A stretch of 64,000 nt of DNA from Asaia lannensis NBRC 102526 (lineage in GTDB: Bacteria > Pseudomonadota > Alphaproteobacteria > Acetobacterales > Acetobacteraceae). Positions 17,887 through 27,561 of this stretch are shown here, piece after piece (position 1 is the stretch's first letter; each line of letters begins with the position of its first letter). The stretch spans positions 62,001 through 126,000 of the forward strand of contig NZ_JAMXQU010000008.1 in NCBI RefSeq assembly GCF_024054035.1, written 5' to 3'. A program made the translations under genes and the position numbers. The notes beneath the pieces are model-generated. The model searched no databases, had not been told where the DNA came from, and saw nothing but the letters and a program-made list of their open reading frames with translations.

Positions 17887-20800
17887 TCAGAAGCTGGCAC
17901 CTAAATGCATCTGGAAGCTGCGTCCGATCAGTGCTTCGTAATAGCGGCCGATATTATAGATGCCTGAGTCTCTGGGCAGGGCATCGGTGATATTGTTGAT
18001 GATGAAACTGGTCGAAATGTTTTTGGTGACGGCATAGTCCAGAGAGAGATTGAAATAGGCAAAAGACGGGCGTTTATTGCCCTCATATCGCGATGAGGAA
18101 ACCTGAAGCGCATAGTGGCTTGGTCCATACCAGAGCGTTTGCCATTGTGCAGTCAGTTTGCCGCGCTGCCAGGTGGTGTTCAGGGTGAAATTGTCGTTGG
18201 GCGCGCCAATCGTGCCGGCGAGCAGATAGGTACTGCCCACATAGGTCTGTGTGCTTTTGACGTAATGCACATAATTGCCGCGCAAATCGAGAATTCCGGC
18301 ATTGTCGGGCAGGCCGAAACGCGTCAGGGGCGTGGTATAATCCAGCGTTGCCTGCAGGGCCTGTGTTTCGAAACTGGCGATATTGTAATAGCCGGACCGG
18401 AAAGACGAAATCTGTCCATTGGCGTCACGCGTGAAGGTCGAGCAGAACGCATTATGACCGTAATCGGCTGAGTCGTAGCACGCATCGAGCAGATTGGTTG
18501 CGCTCAGATAGGTAATGGCATCCGAAACCTGAACATCGACAAAAGAGGCCTTCATGTCGAACCCTCTGATGAGATGGGGTCTGAATTCAACACTGCCGGT
18601 ATAGCTTTTGGAGCGCTCGTTCGACAGGTGGTTGTTGCCGCCAGCCGTCCCTTCGATGGAGTAGGAATTGAAATTCGAGGTGAAAGGCTGCGTAATTCCG
18701 GCCTTCGCACAATTGGCTGCACGCAATGCCGGATTGGGGCCGGATGCAAGGCCTACATCCGAACAGGGGTCGACCCCGCTCTGATAGGTGGTGGATTGTG
18801 GGGCATAAAGCTCGCCGATAGCGGGATTGCGCACTGAGACGGCGTAATTGCCGCTCAGGCCGACATCGCGCATGGGCCACCAGGCTGCACCCGTCATGTA
18901 GGTCCAGTACGTGCCGGTGATGCTGTTATAGGTCAGTCGCCCATTGGCTGTCAGGGACAGATGATACACACCCGGTATCTGCATCGCAGGTGCGACAAGT
19001 GGGATATCGAGCTCGCCGAAGGCTTCATGCGTGTGATAGGCACCGCCCGTATAGGGAATTGAGGTCTTGTTGCCGTAGGGCTCATAGCTGCCATCGCTCT
19101 GTTTCCAGCCAAGCAGATAGGCTCCCGGATCGAAATGGTAGGCCTCGCGTCGATGTTCGTAACCCAGATCCCATTTCACCGGCCCGGCGGGAAGGGTCAG
19201 CACGGTCGAGCTGATTTCTGCCTGCAGGTCACGTTGGGTATTGCGGTTTGCGGAGCGCGATTGTGCCGTCACGTAATCGCGTGCTGCAGGGGTCATCCTG
19301 TCATAGCCGAACGGGTTGAGCGGTGCGCAGACGGCGCTGCCCGTTGCGATAGGGGCGTTCCGGTACCCCGAAGCGCATTCGATCGTCCCATCGGCCGCTG
19401 TCACGGCGTTCAGTGCGTTGACGAGATTGGGAATGACGAGAGCAGGTGCCGTGGTGGCATCGGTGGTACGCGTATATTCACCGCGTATCTTCCAGTCGAA
19501 CTGCCGCCCCAGCGTATGGAAATCACCCTGCAGCCCCCCCTGAAAGCGGAACATCTGCGCAGTCGTGCGGAATGTTCCTGAGTCGAGGTCCTGATTGAGC
19601 CGGTTCAGATAGAACTGATCCGTCGGCAGGCCCTCGGCGGCTAGGGCATTCTTGATGGTTGTGCGCTCGTCGCTTGTCAGATAGGGGTTATCCGTACTCA
19701 GGGCGAGCGGCCCGGTGGTGACGCCATCCTGATAATAGCTGCTGCTATATGGCCCATTGTCATTGAGTGTGAGGGCGTTGTTGAAGGCCGCGCTGCTCCA
19801 CGTTCCCTGGCCAACCTGGTTCTCTGCATTGCTTCTCGCATACCAGCCCTGCCAGTTTGCATGGATATGCGGCGTGAGATCGTAATGGCCGAGAAGCGTC
19901 AGGTTCAGCCTGTCGTTCGGCGTGACGATCTGCTGATAATTGCGTGTTGCAACGCCATTGCCCCCAATACCTGTGGCGTTATCGCCCTTGAGCAGTGTTC
20001 CGGCATCGAGAGCGACAAGAGATTGCCCATCCTGGCTGAACATCAGCGGCGCCCCATTGGCATTGGCTATGCCCGAGGCGGCAAGGCCTGCATAGGCGCT
20101 GCCATAGACTCCTCCATAAACCGGAAGGTCACCGTAATTACCGGTCAGAGACGGCATGCCTGTCAGGGAAGCCTGCAGAAACCGCGCGCCCGATCCGAGA
20201 ACATAGGTGTAGGGCGAGCTCTGTCCCAGCTCGACGCGATGATAGGCTACGGCATTGGCACCGAACGTGTCTGGCCGGTCACTGGCCACGACACCGGCCT
20301 GATTGCGGTATTCCACATCGAAAACGATGCCGCCCTTGTCGTGGTCAAACCCCGTTCCTGCCTTGAACGCGATTTTTTCGCTCGCCGCATCGAGCTGCTG
20401 TGACCAGCCTCCCTGACTTTCGAGTGAAACGCCTTTGTAATGATCGTCCAGCGTGTAGTTGATGACGCCCGCTACGGCATCCGCCCCATAGGCGGCGCCC
20501 GCGCCCCCAAGGCGTGTATCGACTGTTTTGATGAGCGATGTCGGCAAGGTGCTGACATCGACCTGCGATCCCGATCCTACGCCGTAGATCGAAGCGGTGG
20601 CGCCACCACCCATGCGCATGCCGTCGACAAGGGTAAGCGTGCGCTGCGATCCGAGATTGAGCAGGCTGACAAAAGACTGTCCCGCGCCGAAGAGGTTCTG
20701 CGCGCCCAGAGGTGAATTATCTCCTACGCTCACCGCCGGGTTCTCTCTAAGCAGCGCAAGACCGAGATCGTTATAGCCACGCAGGGCGATCTGCTTGTCA

Positions 20801-21183
20801 TCGAGTGTCGAGCCGGCCATGACACTCGACAGACGGGATTGAGTCAGGCGTGTGCCGGTGACGAAGATCCTCTCGGCGGGAGAAGAGTTCTTGCCGGCAT
20901 CCGCGCTGAGTACTGTGTTCTTCCGGTTCTTGTCCGAAGCAGAGGCAGATCGCGTCTTTCCTGCTTTCGTCTCTCGTACGGGCGTGGACATCCGGACGGT
21001 ATCGGGATGCTTGGAGGGTGTCGTTGCGACCCATGCCGCCTCGTTGCGCGACGCCTTCGCCTTGTCGGCGTAAACGATCAGGCCGGTCGTAGTGCTGCCC
21101 AGAAAGAGGGCAATCGCGCGTAGGTAAAGAGTCGTGCGGTAGGATCGTCTGATCGCGCCGTTTGAAACATCTACTCGCTGCAT
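17887..21183 (-). CDS. Large TonB-dependent outer-membrane receptor
   Basis: 1098-aa TonB-dependent receptor, longer than the usual 650-900 aa. The N-terminus has a hydrophobic signal segment (LRAIALFLGSTTTGLIVYA), then about 70 polar residues before the TonB-box-like ERIFVTGTRLTQS and a plug domain (GLALLRENPAVSVGDNS, TLVDGMRMGG, YGADAVAGVINYTLDD). The rest is a barrel with long loops, ending in FQMHLGASF. The sequence style (TLVDGMRM, VINYTLDD) is that of sugar/peptide-type Proteobacterial receptors rather than classical siderophore receptors, but the ligand is unknown. A functional link to the convergent cobalt transporter is possible only as a guess; no riboswitch precedes this gene. Confidence 0.88.
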   Translation of the reverse strand: MQRVDVSNGAIRRSYRTTLYLRAIALFLGSTTTGLIVYADKAKASRNEAAWVATTPSKHPDTVRMSTPVRETKAGKTRSASASDKNRKNTVLSADAGKNSSPAERIFVTGTRLTQSRLSSVMAGSTLDDKQIALRGYNDLGLALLRENPAVSVGDNSPLGAQNLFGAGQSFVSLLNLGSQRTLTLVDGMRMGGGATASIYGVGSGSQVDVSTLPTSLIKTVDTRLGGAGAAYGADAVAGVINYTLDDHYKGVSLESQGGWSQQLDAASEKIAFKAGTGFDHDKGGIVFDVEYRNQAGVVASDRPDTFGANAVAYHRVELGQSSPYTYVLGSGARFLQASLTGMPSLTGNYGDLPVYGGVYGSAYAGLAASGIANANGAPLMFSQDGQSLVALDAGTLLKGDNATGIGGNGVATRNYQQIVTPNDRLNLTLLGHYDLTPHIHANWQGWYARSNAENQVGQGTWSSAAFNNALTLNDNGPYSSSYYQDGVTTGPLALSTDNPYLTSDERTTIKNALAAEGLPTDQFYLNRLNQDLDSGTFRTTAQMFRFQGGLQGDFHTLGRQFDWKIRGEYTRTTDATTAPALVIPNLVNALNAVTAADGTIECASGYRNAPIATGSAVCAPLNPFGYDRMTPAARDYVTAQSRSANRNTQRDLQAEISSTVLTLPAGPVKWDLGYEHRREAYHFDPGAYLLGWKQSDGSYEPYGNKTSIPYTGGAYHTHEAFGELDIPLVAPAMQIPGVYHLSLTANGRLTYNSITGTYWTYMTGAAWWPMRDVGLSGNYAVSVRNPAIGELYAPQSTTYQSGVDPCSDVGLASGPNPALRAANCAKAGITQPFTSNFNSYSIEGTAGGNNHLSNERSKSYTGSVEFRPHLIRGFDMKASFVDVQVSDAITYLSATNLLDACYDSADYGHNAFCSTFTRDANGQISSFRSGYYNIASFETQALQATLDYTTPLTRFGLPDNAGILDLRGNYVHYVKSTQTYVGSTYLLAGTIGAPNDNFTLNTTWQRGKLTAQWQTLWYGPSHYALQVSSSRYEGNKRPSFAYFNLSLDYAVTKNISTSFIINNITDALPRDSGIYNIGRYYEALIGRSFQMHLGASF

Positions 21184-21541
21184 CCTGTCCCCGGTTTGTC
21201 CTGTCCTGAAAAAGTCTGGTTAGCGTCCGCACGGGCTACCGATCCGGACCGGGAAGTCACGATTGCCGGAGGCTGGTATCGATCGGATTTCGTGAAGCTG
21301 GGCTGTCGACCCCCTCCCTAATCTCGTTTCATTCCATGCGGGAACAAGTAATGCATGGGCGCGTCGATATTGTATCGTTCTGTTGTAAAGCAAACACAGT
21401 TGAAGGGAGTAGGCTCAAAGCGGAGTACTGCTGCGCGGTTTGCACAAACATAACAGATACAGTGAGCTTATTGCGATCCATCCCTGCGGGATTTGAAGGG
21501 TCTAATGTATGGACGCGTGCAGGCTCTGCAATGTCTTGATG

Positions 21542-21573
21542 CAGCCTGCTGCGGCCGCGGCCGCAGCAGGCTG
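21542..21573. repeat. Perfect 32-bp palindrome, GC-rich
   Basis: Two 16-bp arms, CAGCCTGCTGCGGCCG and CGGCCGCAGCAGGCTG, meet with no spacer. TGATG occurs just outside both arms. It could extrude a cruciform or act as a terminator, protein site or insertion-related end. It lies about 70 bp from the decayed transposase. Confidence 0.7.
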
Positions 21574-21639
21574 TGATGCAGTTCACAGCTATGAGGAATG
21601 GGGTGGTTTTCCTGTATCGCGTGACGTGGGCGCTCTATT

Positions 21640-22235
21640 TCTTGTGGCGCACCCACAAGTTATTGAATGGATATTGTGCCCCTTTCCCATGAGGCTTCGC
21701 GAAACCAGTTCAAGGCATAGCCTCGGTCTACACAATGCAACACGGAGCATGTGGCAGCTTGTCGAGAATGATTATGGCTAAGAGGTTTTTCATGGGCTTG
21801 CCCTGGCGTCAGGGTGAAAGACAGGGCTTTGCCCCGCCTGTGAGCGGCGACGCAGGCCTTGCTATCGATGCCTCTACGCAAGCAGCCAGATGCTTCACAA
21901 TCACCTCAGCGCACAAGGACTTCCCTTTTGGGGCTGTTCCTGCCGCCTTGTGACGAGGCCGAATGTTCGTGCCATCGAGGAACATCATGCCCAGAGCAAG
22001 GTCCGTTTTTTCACCCTTAAAAAAAGACCTGTAAGTCGCCGAGCGTCGTCTGGTGGCTGAAGAGTTGGGCTGCGATCTGCCAAGGGCTGAGCCCGGACGG
22101 GGAAGCTCTGTATTTCGTTACGTTCAGATGCTGCCTTCGGTGCTTGTGGAAAACTGCCGACATGGTCCGCCGCAGAACGCGCGGCGGGCGTCTTGCCTTT
22201 CAGTCGAACTGCATCGATCAGTGCTTCCATACCGC
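21640..22235 (-). mobile_element. Decayed IS5-family transposase remnant
   Basis: On the minus strand three reading frames carry pieces of one IS5-type transposase in order: an N-terminal part beginning MEALIDAVRLKGKTP, a middle part with the DDE aspartate in MFLDGTNIR, and a later part with KALSFTLTPGQAHEKPL. At least two frameshifts separate them, and the C-terminal part seems missing. Terminal repeats were not recognised, so the limits are approximate. It is distinct from the 11.7-kb remnant, as shown by different sequence in the shared GQAH region. Confidence 0.65.
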
Positions 22236-22582
22236 CCCTGCATCATGGGGAAACGCTGATCGCAACATGATCACCGCAAGAAGCTTGGCGGCCCTATCCA
22301 CGCCTAAAGCCCTAACGCGCTGAAGGAGCAGTTGAAATGACAGATAACTGAGTGGTCACAAACGCGTCATTCCACGACAACAGATTAATAGACATTCCTC
22401 ATATATCTTCGCCCTGCTGCGTATTTACGAGGTGTGGCAAGGGTACGGACGGTGATGGTATGAGTTTGTCATATTTGTATCTTCGTGTGGTGATTTCATT
22501 ATGTTTATTTATTTATCGTTCGAGATCTATTGTTGTGCCACAAAGGTGTGGTATTAACCTGTATCTTTGTCATTTCTGGTAA

Positions 22583-24217
22583 GTGATCGTCGTGAGCGAA
22601 TATGCAAGCTTTTATAGCCCCGTTTCAGGTATAAGCCTCTTTTCTGAACCCGATATACTACATTTCAGGAATGCTTTTTACATTTGCGGATGGAATAATT
22701 TCGATCACTTGCACGGTGTCTATAGTCAGGAAGGGTACCTGATTCCCCAAGCTGCTTTTCATTGCCACTGGCCTCCTGTCAATAAGGGGCAGCGTCTTTG
22801 GAGTGATCCGAATGTGGCAAGAGGTTTCCCGGTAATCAAATCGGCAATCTTCGTCGGACATATGCATGAGCAGTATGGTCACTTTATCACTGAATTCCTT
22901 TCTCGTCTCTGGGTGGCAAAGCAGATCTGGGACGGCACGCAGAAGCTTATCGTTAGAGCGATTAAGCCCAAGGCAGATCTATTCAAAGTTCCATGGCTCG
23001 TCCAGATAATCGAAGCCTTGGGATTTGCCGAAGACGATTTCTACTTCCCGGAAACGTCTGTCACTATTGAGAATCTGGTCGTCGCGTCCCCGCTCTTTAC
23101 AGAAGATTCTGTTTGCTATGCCGGGATGGCAGAGTTTTGCAACTCTATCGGTTTCGCGTTGAATCCAGTCTTACCAGTGCAAACGGCTCCTGAGCGGATT
23201 TATCTCTCCCGCTCGAAACTGATCTGTGGAACGGTACGTATCGATAACGAGCATGAATTTGAGCGGGAACTGGAACAGCACAATTTCAGGATTGTCCATC
23301 CACAGGATCTTAGCGTAAGCGAGCAGGTTGAACTTTACCGTAACGACAATTTTATTGTAGGTCAGATTGGATCAGCCTTCCATACAAGTATTTTCGTGCC
23401 CGCACCGCAAGGTATTTGCCTGAAGAGCAAGGTATACGGAGGGATAGGAACACCTCCAGCGCTTAGTTACCGAGTAATGGATCAGGTGAATGGGTCGGCA
23501 TTCGAATATCTCGACTTTCCGGGATTGATAGAATCGTCAGATCCGAACGGAAACTTTTATGAAAACATGACGATTTCCGATGTCGAACTTGCGGCATCGA
23601 TCCTGAGCGACCGCATCGCCGCCAGAGAGACCGCTTTCTATCTTTCCAATATGGGGCGGAGATCATGCATGGAGGCGGCTGATCTGATCGCCTATGAGCT
23701 GATCGCTCATAATGGTAATGCCGTTGCAAGTGATCTGCGTACGGGACAGGCATCGACTTATATCGGCGATACGGTCGAAAAGCTTCTTCTTGTCACCCAG
23801 CGTAGTAAAATTCAGGATGCACGGTCATTTCTCGTATCTGCTCACCCTGATGCTCCGGCTCTTATGCTGGGAAATACCATGAGGTATGGACCAGCCCTGC
23901 CAGTACATCTCGAATTTCTGGATGGTGGCAAGATAGCACTGCGGTCCTGCGAAAATAATGCATATATCTTTGCCTGCGACGATCAGAGAGGACAGGGTCT
24001 CTTCGCAGAGGGGCCCCAAATTATGGCGTGGGAAAAATACGTTCCTCTCGAGACATCACTTCACCTGCACGGCCGTGCTTCTCGTCGTCATGCGTTGTTG
24101 TCGCTGATTGCACTGTTTCACTACGGCAGTTCTCTGGAGAACCTTGCTTATTATCAGTGGCGACATTCAGATCTCGTTGCGTACGTATCGGGTCTTTCAA
24201 CAAGTTTTCCATTCTGA
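22583..24217 (+). CDS. Glycosyltransferase family 61 (DUF563) protein
   Basis: 544-aa protein with a GT61 domain. The motifs are ERIYLSRSK at about residue 209, the NEHEFERELEQHNFRIVHPQDLS stretch, and GQIGSAFHTSIF at about 261-272, which hold the conserved Arg/Glu and GSAFH signature. A region after residue 300 has no recognisable domain. The start is a GTG at 22583; another GTG at 22592 has a slightly better ribosome site (GGTAAG). Family members add sugars in surface or exopolysaccharide synthesis. The gene is alone on this strand, convergent with the T2SS operon, and follows IS debris, so its pathway is unclear. Confidence 0.78.
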   Translation: MIVVSEYASFYSPVSGISLFSEPDILHFRNAFYICGWNNFDHLHGVYSQEGYLIPQAAFHCHWPPVNKGQRLWSDPNVARGFPVIKSAIFVGHMHEQYGHFITEFLSRLWVAKQIWDGTQKLIVRAIKPKADLFKVPWLVQIIEALGFAEDDFYFPETSVTIENLVVASPLFTEDSVCYAGMAEFCNSIGFALNPVLPVQTAPERIYLSRSKLICGTVRIDNEHEFERELEQHNFRIVHPQDLSVSEQVELYRNDNFIVGQIGSAFHTSIFVPAPQGICLKSKVYGGIGTPPALSYRVMDQVNGSAFEYLDFPGLIESSDPNGNFYENMTISDVELAASILSDRIAARETAFYLSNMGRRSCMEAADLIAYELIAHNGNAVASDLRTGQASTYIGDTVEKLLLVTQRSKIQDARSFLVSAHPDAPALMLGNTMRYGPALPVHLEFLDGGKIALRSCENNAYIFACDDQRGQGLFAEGPQIMAWEKYVPLETSLHLHGRASRRHALLSLIALFHYGSSLENLAYYQWRHSDLVAYVSGLSTSFPF

Positions 24218-24289
24218 TTAGTGAGGCACTGGGGTAGGTTAATACAGCTCATCGAAATCGGGCGTGATCGGGAGCGTGTCCGAAATTGT

Positions 24290-25150
24290 CTACACGCCAT
24301 CATGGAGTTCGATAACGTTCGCGACGTCGTCTGCTGTGGCGGCCCCAGGGATCATCAGGATTGTCGCGCTGCGCCGGAATGCCCCGCCCTGCCGGTCAGT
24401 TACCGATACATCGATCGTCATGCTCTCTGATCTCGGACTGTGGAGCGCGGGCAGGGCAGGCAGGCCCGATCGTGAAAGGGCACGATGCATGACGGGGTCC
24501 GACACAGGAGTATGCAGTTCTTCGGGCTGGGCGATCGAGAGATGCGGTGTAAGTCTTGCGAGCAGCGTAGCGTTCATGCCCGGCACCAGTGCGAGTTCGC
24601 CAAGGGTCTGGAATGGCGCATGCGGGGGCAGATAATGCAGGCCCTGAGACAGGTAACGTTGTCGCTCGTTTCGATCGCCGTCCTGCGCCTGTCTTCGCCA
24701 TGAGATGATTTCGCGCCCGATCGTATCGGCCTGTTCGTGCGAGGCTCCGCATTCCTCAAGCAATGCCACGACAAGTGGCAACGGTGCTGTATTGGGATTG
24801 ATCGTTGCAGCTTCACTCTGCATACGGATGGTGAGCCTGTATCCATCAAACATCATGACATGGGCGCTGCCATTCGCGACCCAGCGTGTGTTGGGCGAAC
24901 CTTTTGCATGAAAGATCGCGCTTTGCAGGCCCCCTTCTGCCAGGGCACGCATCTGCGCGGCTTGACGCAGCAGGCGTGTTTCACGCAGGGCCGATCCCGC
25001 ACTGGCGCTGACCATGGCGGTGAGGAGAGACAGGCCGGCAAGTGCCCATAATACGATCAGAAGGGCGAAACCTCTCTCATCAGTCGCGCGTAGAGCAAAA
25101 GCCGATCTGCCACGCAAAAAGGGGGGTTGGCGGGCTGGCTTGTCGGTCAT
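24290..25150 (-). CDS. gspK: T2SS minor pseudopilin GspK
   Basis: 286-aa minor pseudopilin, last gene of the secretion operon. GspK caps the tip of the pseudopilus with GspI and GspJ. The prepilin-type helix follows ERG|FALLIVLWALAGLSLL; as is usual for GspK, Glu5 is absent (Leu-Ile instead). The body contains the SAM-like helical region with INPNTAPLPLVVALLEE and LGELALVPGM, typical of GspK. Its start overlaps the gspD stop by 4 nt. In described acetic-acid-bacterium lsd clusters the named genes run G to D; here K is attached at the end. Confidence 0.85.
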   Translation of the reverse strand: MTDKPARQPPFLRGRSAFALRATDERGFALLIVLWALAGLSLLTAMVSASAGSALRETRLLRQAAQMRALAEGGLQSAIFHAKGSPNTRWVANGSAHVMMFDGYRLTIRMQSEAATINPNTAPLPLVVALLEECGASHEQADTIGREIISWRRQAQDGDRNERQRYLSQGLHYLPPHAPFQTLGELALVPGMNATLLARLTPHLSIAQPEELHTPVSDPVMHRALSRSGLPALPALHSPRSESMTIDVSVTDRQGGAFRRSATILMIPGAATADDVANVIELHDGV

Positions 25151-27561
25151 CGATCCAGCCCAAGCCCTTCGCGAATGCGCTGCTGGGGGTCCGCGCTGCC
25201 GGTGCGATGCATTTTTCTCATCTCATTTGGTACATCAGCGGCATCGGGATGCGTGTCGCGCAGATCTTCCATCAGGTTCACGGCATCGCGCTGATCGTGA
25301 ATGACATGGGGTGTGATCAGGATCAGCAATTCGGTCCGCTGGCGGTTGTTATTCTGCGTCCCGGCCAGAAAGCCCAGAACGGGAATATTCTTGAGCCAGG
25401 GAATACCGCTATTGGCGCGGCTCGAATTTTCTGTAATCAGCCCGGCGAGACCTACTGTTTGTCCATCCTGCACCACCACGCGTGAATTGACCGAGCGATC
25501 GTTGAATGTCGGGTTGGCTGCACTGCTGCTGTTGCTTGCAGCATTGGCGCTGACCGAACTGACCTCTTGCGAGACGTCCAGCGTTACCAGGCCGCTCTGG
25601 CTGACATGGGGTGTTACTTCCATGATCACGCCCGTCGGTTGATAGGTGAACTGGTTATAGACCGAAGTGCCGATCGTGCTCGATTGCGAGCCGATCTGGA
25701 CGGGTACGAGCTGACCGACCTGCAGACGGGCCGCCCTGTTATCCTGCACCATAAGCTGAGGCGATGACAGTACGTGAACCGTGGTCACGTTCTGCAGCGC
25801 ATCGATGGCAAAAGGCGCCCCGCCGCCGCTGGCCCCACCGATGATGATGCCTGGCAGGGTATGGCTGAAGGCTGCTGTTGCAAGCGTGCCTGCCGTAATG
25901 GACTGGCTGTTATTGCTCAGAACGCCGTTGATGCCGCCCGATTTGAAGAAGAACTGCGTGCCATATTGCAGGGCATCGTTGAGCTGCACCTCTGCCACGA
26001 CCGCATCGATACGGACCTGAAGCGGCATGACGTCGATACGTCGCAGCATCTGCTCGACCGTATCGCTTTCTGCGTCCGTGGCATGAACGAGAATGGCGTT
26101 ATGCTGGGCATTGGAGAGAATGCGCAGCGCATCGGTATTCCGGTCCCCGCCCCCTGTATTATCCAGCCCTCCGAGGAGAGGATTGTTCATCGAAGCTGTA
26201 TTACTGCCCTGCGTGGCGGGCTGCCCTGTCTGGTTTTGCCCTGTCTGACTCTGACCTGTCTGGCCCTGTGCCGTCTGACCCAGTGTCGACGTGCCAAGGC
26301 CTCCACCTGTGAGCCCCCCGAGACCACCGCCGCCAAGTCCTCCAGTCAGACCGCCACCGGCTCCCCCGCCCATTCCACCTCCCATCGCTCCATTGAATCC
26401 TCCCTGAGAGGTCTGGGGACCGGCATTGCTGCCGGGTGGGAGGGCAGTGACGTTGTCCGGGGTGAAGGCCTGTTGCAGGGTGTAGGTAACGTCATTGACG
26501 CTCGAATTCTGGACATAGAAAATGTGCCAGCTTCTCACTGTGGCACGACGATGCTGCTCGATCAGCATGAACAGTCGTCTTGCATCCTCTATATAACGCG
26601 GTGTGCGTGCCACAACGAGCACGGCATTGACACGACTGAGCGGCAGAACCTGCACGACTTGCGAAAGCGCGTTGCCTGACCCATGCAGTGCGTTTTGCAG
26701 GGCCGTAGCCATGTCCTTGGCACTCCCTGAGTCAACGGGCAGAAGTGCGTAGGACTGGCTGCTCAGCCAGTCGACATCGAAAGCACGAATGACTTCCACC
26801 AGGGCATTGCGCGCAGAAGGATCGCCGCTCACCATCAGGGTATTACTGCTGTCTATGGCCGTAACGCGCGCACCACCCTGAACAAAAGGCTGCAGGGCAT
26901 GAGCAAGCGTGCTGGCCTGCGCGTAGCGCAGCGGCACCATCAGATCGCCCCCCATCGAAAGACTATCGGCAATGCCTGCTGCTGCGCCCTGTGCCGCACC
27001 CGGAGCGGCCTGGCTCGGCACGATGCGATAAAGCCCGTCATTATGGATCAGGACGGCGTGAACCTGAGACAGGATCACCTGTAGAGCGGGCAGGACCTGC
27101 GCGTTGGTCAGTGGCTCGCTTGTGCGTAGGGTAACCTGTCCATGCACAGCTGGATCGATGGCATAATTGACATGCAGGATATCGTTGAGCATTTGCGCCA
27201 CTGCATCGCGCACATCGGTGTCGGCAAAATTGAGCGATATCTGGCCTATACCGGTTGTATCGGCGTGACTGCCGAGTATGGGTATTGCAGCGTGCGCCAG
27301 ACTGTATCGGGCAGAAGGCCCGGTCTGCGGTGTCGACAGACGCCCTTCACGCCCATCATCCGTGTATCCGGCAAGGGGGAGGGGGCCGCCAAGCGGCTTC
27401 ACCTTGGGTGTTCCCTTGTCGCACCCGGTAAGGCCCAGAATGAGCGCGAGACCCAGATAAATACCCCAATGTAAGTGCGGGAACGAGAGGCTTGTGTTGC
27501 CGTTTGTCCATTCGTTACGCGATGAGAAAGGGCGGAGAACCTTGCGGAACGAGACGGTCAT
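25147..27561 (-). CDS. gspD: T2SS outer-membrane secretin GspD
   Basis: 804-aa secretin forming the outer-membrane channel. A lipoprotein-type signal (GLALILGLTGC) is followed by N0-N3 domains (SLNFADTDVRDAVAQML, then the repeated ring-building segments) and the C-terminal secretin barrel with VPVQIGSQSS, VTPHVS and GLAGLITENS. Between N3 copies (about residues 380-465) lies a low-complexity insert rich in Gly followed by tandem QTGQ units. The start overlaps gspN by 4 nt, the end overlaps gspK by 4 nt. The lipobox suggests self-piloting without a separate pilotin, an inference. Confidence 0.92.
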   Translation of the reverse strand: MTVSFRKVLRPFSSRNEWTNGNTSLSFPHLHWGIYLGLALILGLTGCDKGTPKVKPLGGPLPLAGYTDDGREGRLSTPQTGPSARYSLAHAAIPILGSHADTTGIGQISLNFADTDVRDAVAQMLNDILHVNYAIDPAVHGQVTLRTSEPLTNAQVLPALQVILSQVHAVLIHNDGLYRIVPSQAAPGAAQGAAAGIADSLSMGGDLMVPLRYAQASTLAHALQPFVQGGARVTAIDSSNTLMVSGDPSARNALVEVIRAFDVDWLSSQSYALLPVDSGSAKDMATALQNALHGSGNALSQVVQVLPLSRVNAVLVVARTPRYIEDARRLFMLIEQHRRATVRSWHIFYVQNSSVNDVTYTLQQAFTPDNVTALPPGSNAGPQTSQGGFNGAMGGGMGGGAGGGLTGGLGGGGLGGLTGGGLGTSTLGQTAQGQTGQSQTGQNQTGQPATQGSNTASMNNPLLGGLDNTGGGDRNTDALRILSNAQHNAILVHATDAESDTVEQMLRRIDVMPLQVRIDAVVAEVQLNDALQYGTQFFFKSGGINGVLSNNSQSITAGTLATAAFSHTLPGIIIGGASGGGAPFAIDALQNVTTVHVLSSPQLMVQDNRAARLQVGQLVPVQIGSQSSTIGTSVYNQFTYQPTGVIMEVTPHVSQSGLVTLDVSQEVSSVSANAASNSSSAANPTFNDRSVNSRVVVQDGQTVGLAGLITENSSRANSGIPWLKNIPVLGFLAGTQNNNRQRTELLILITPHVIHDQRDAVNLMEDLRDTHPDAADVPNEMRKMHRTGSADPQQRIREGLGLDR

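Larger units (their letters stand above)
21184..22582. other. Long non-coding stretch with palindrome and IS remnant
   Basis: 1.4 kb between the TonB receptor and the GT61 gene. It contains a perfect 32-bp palindrome, a decayed transposase and an AT-rich section (22470-22580) that may hold the GT61 promoter. No intact gene is seen. Confidence 0.6.
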
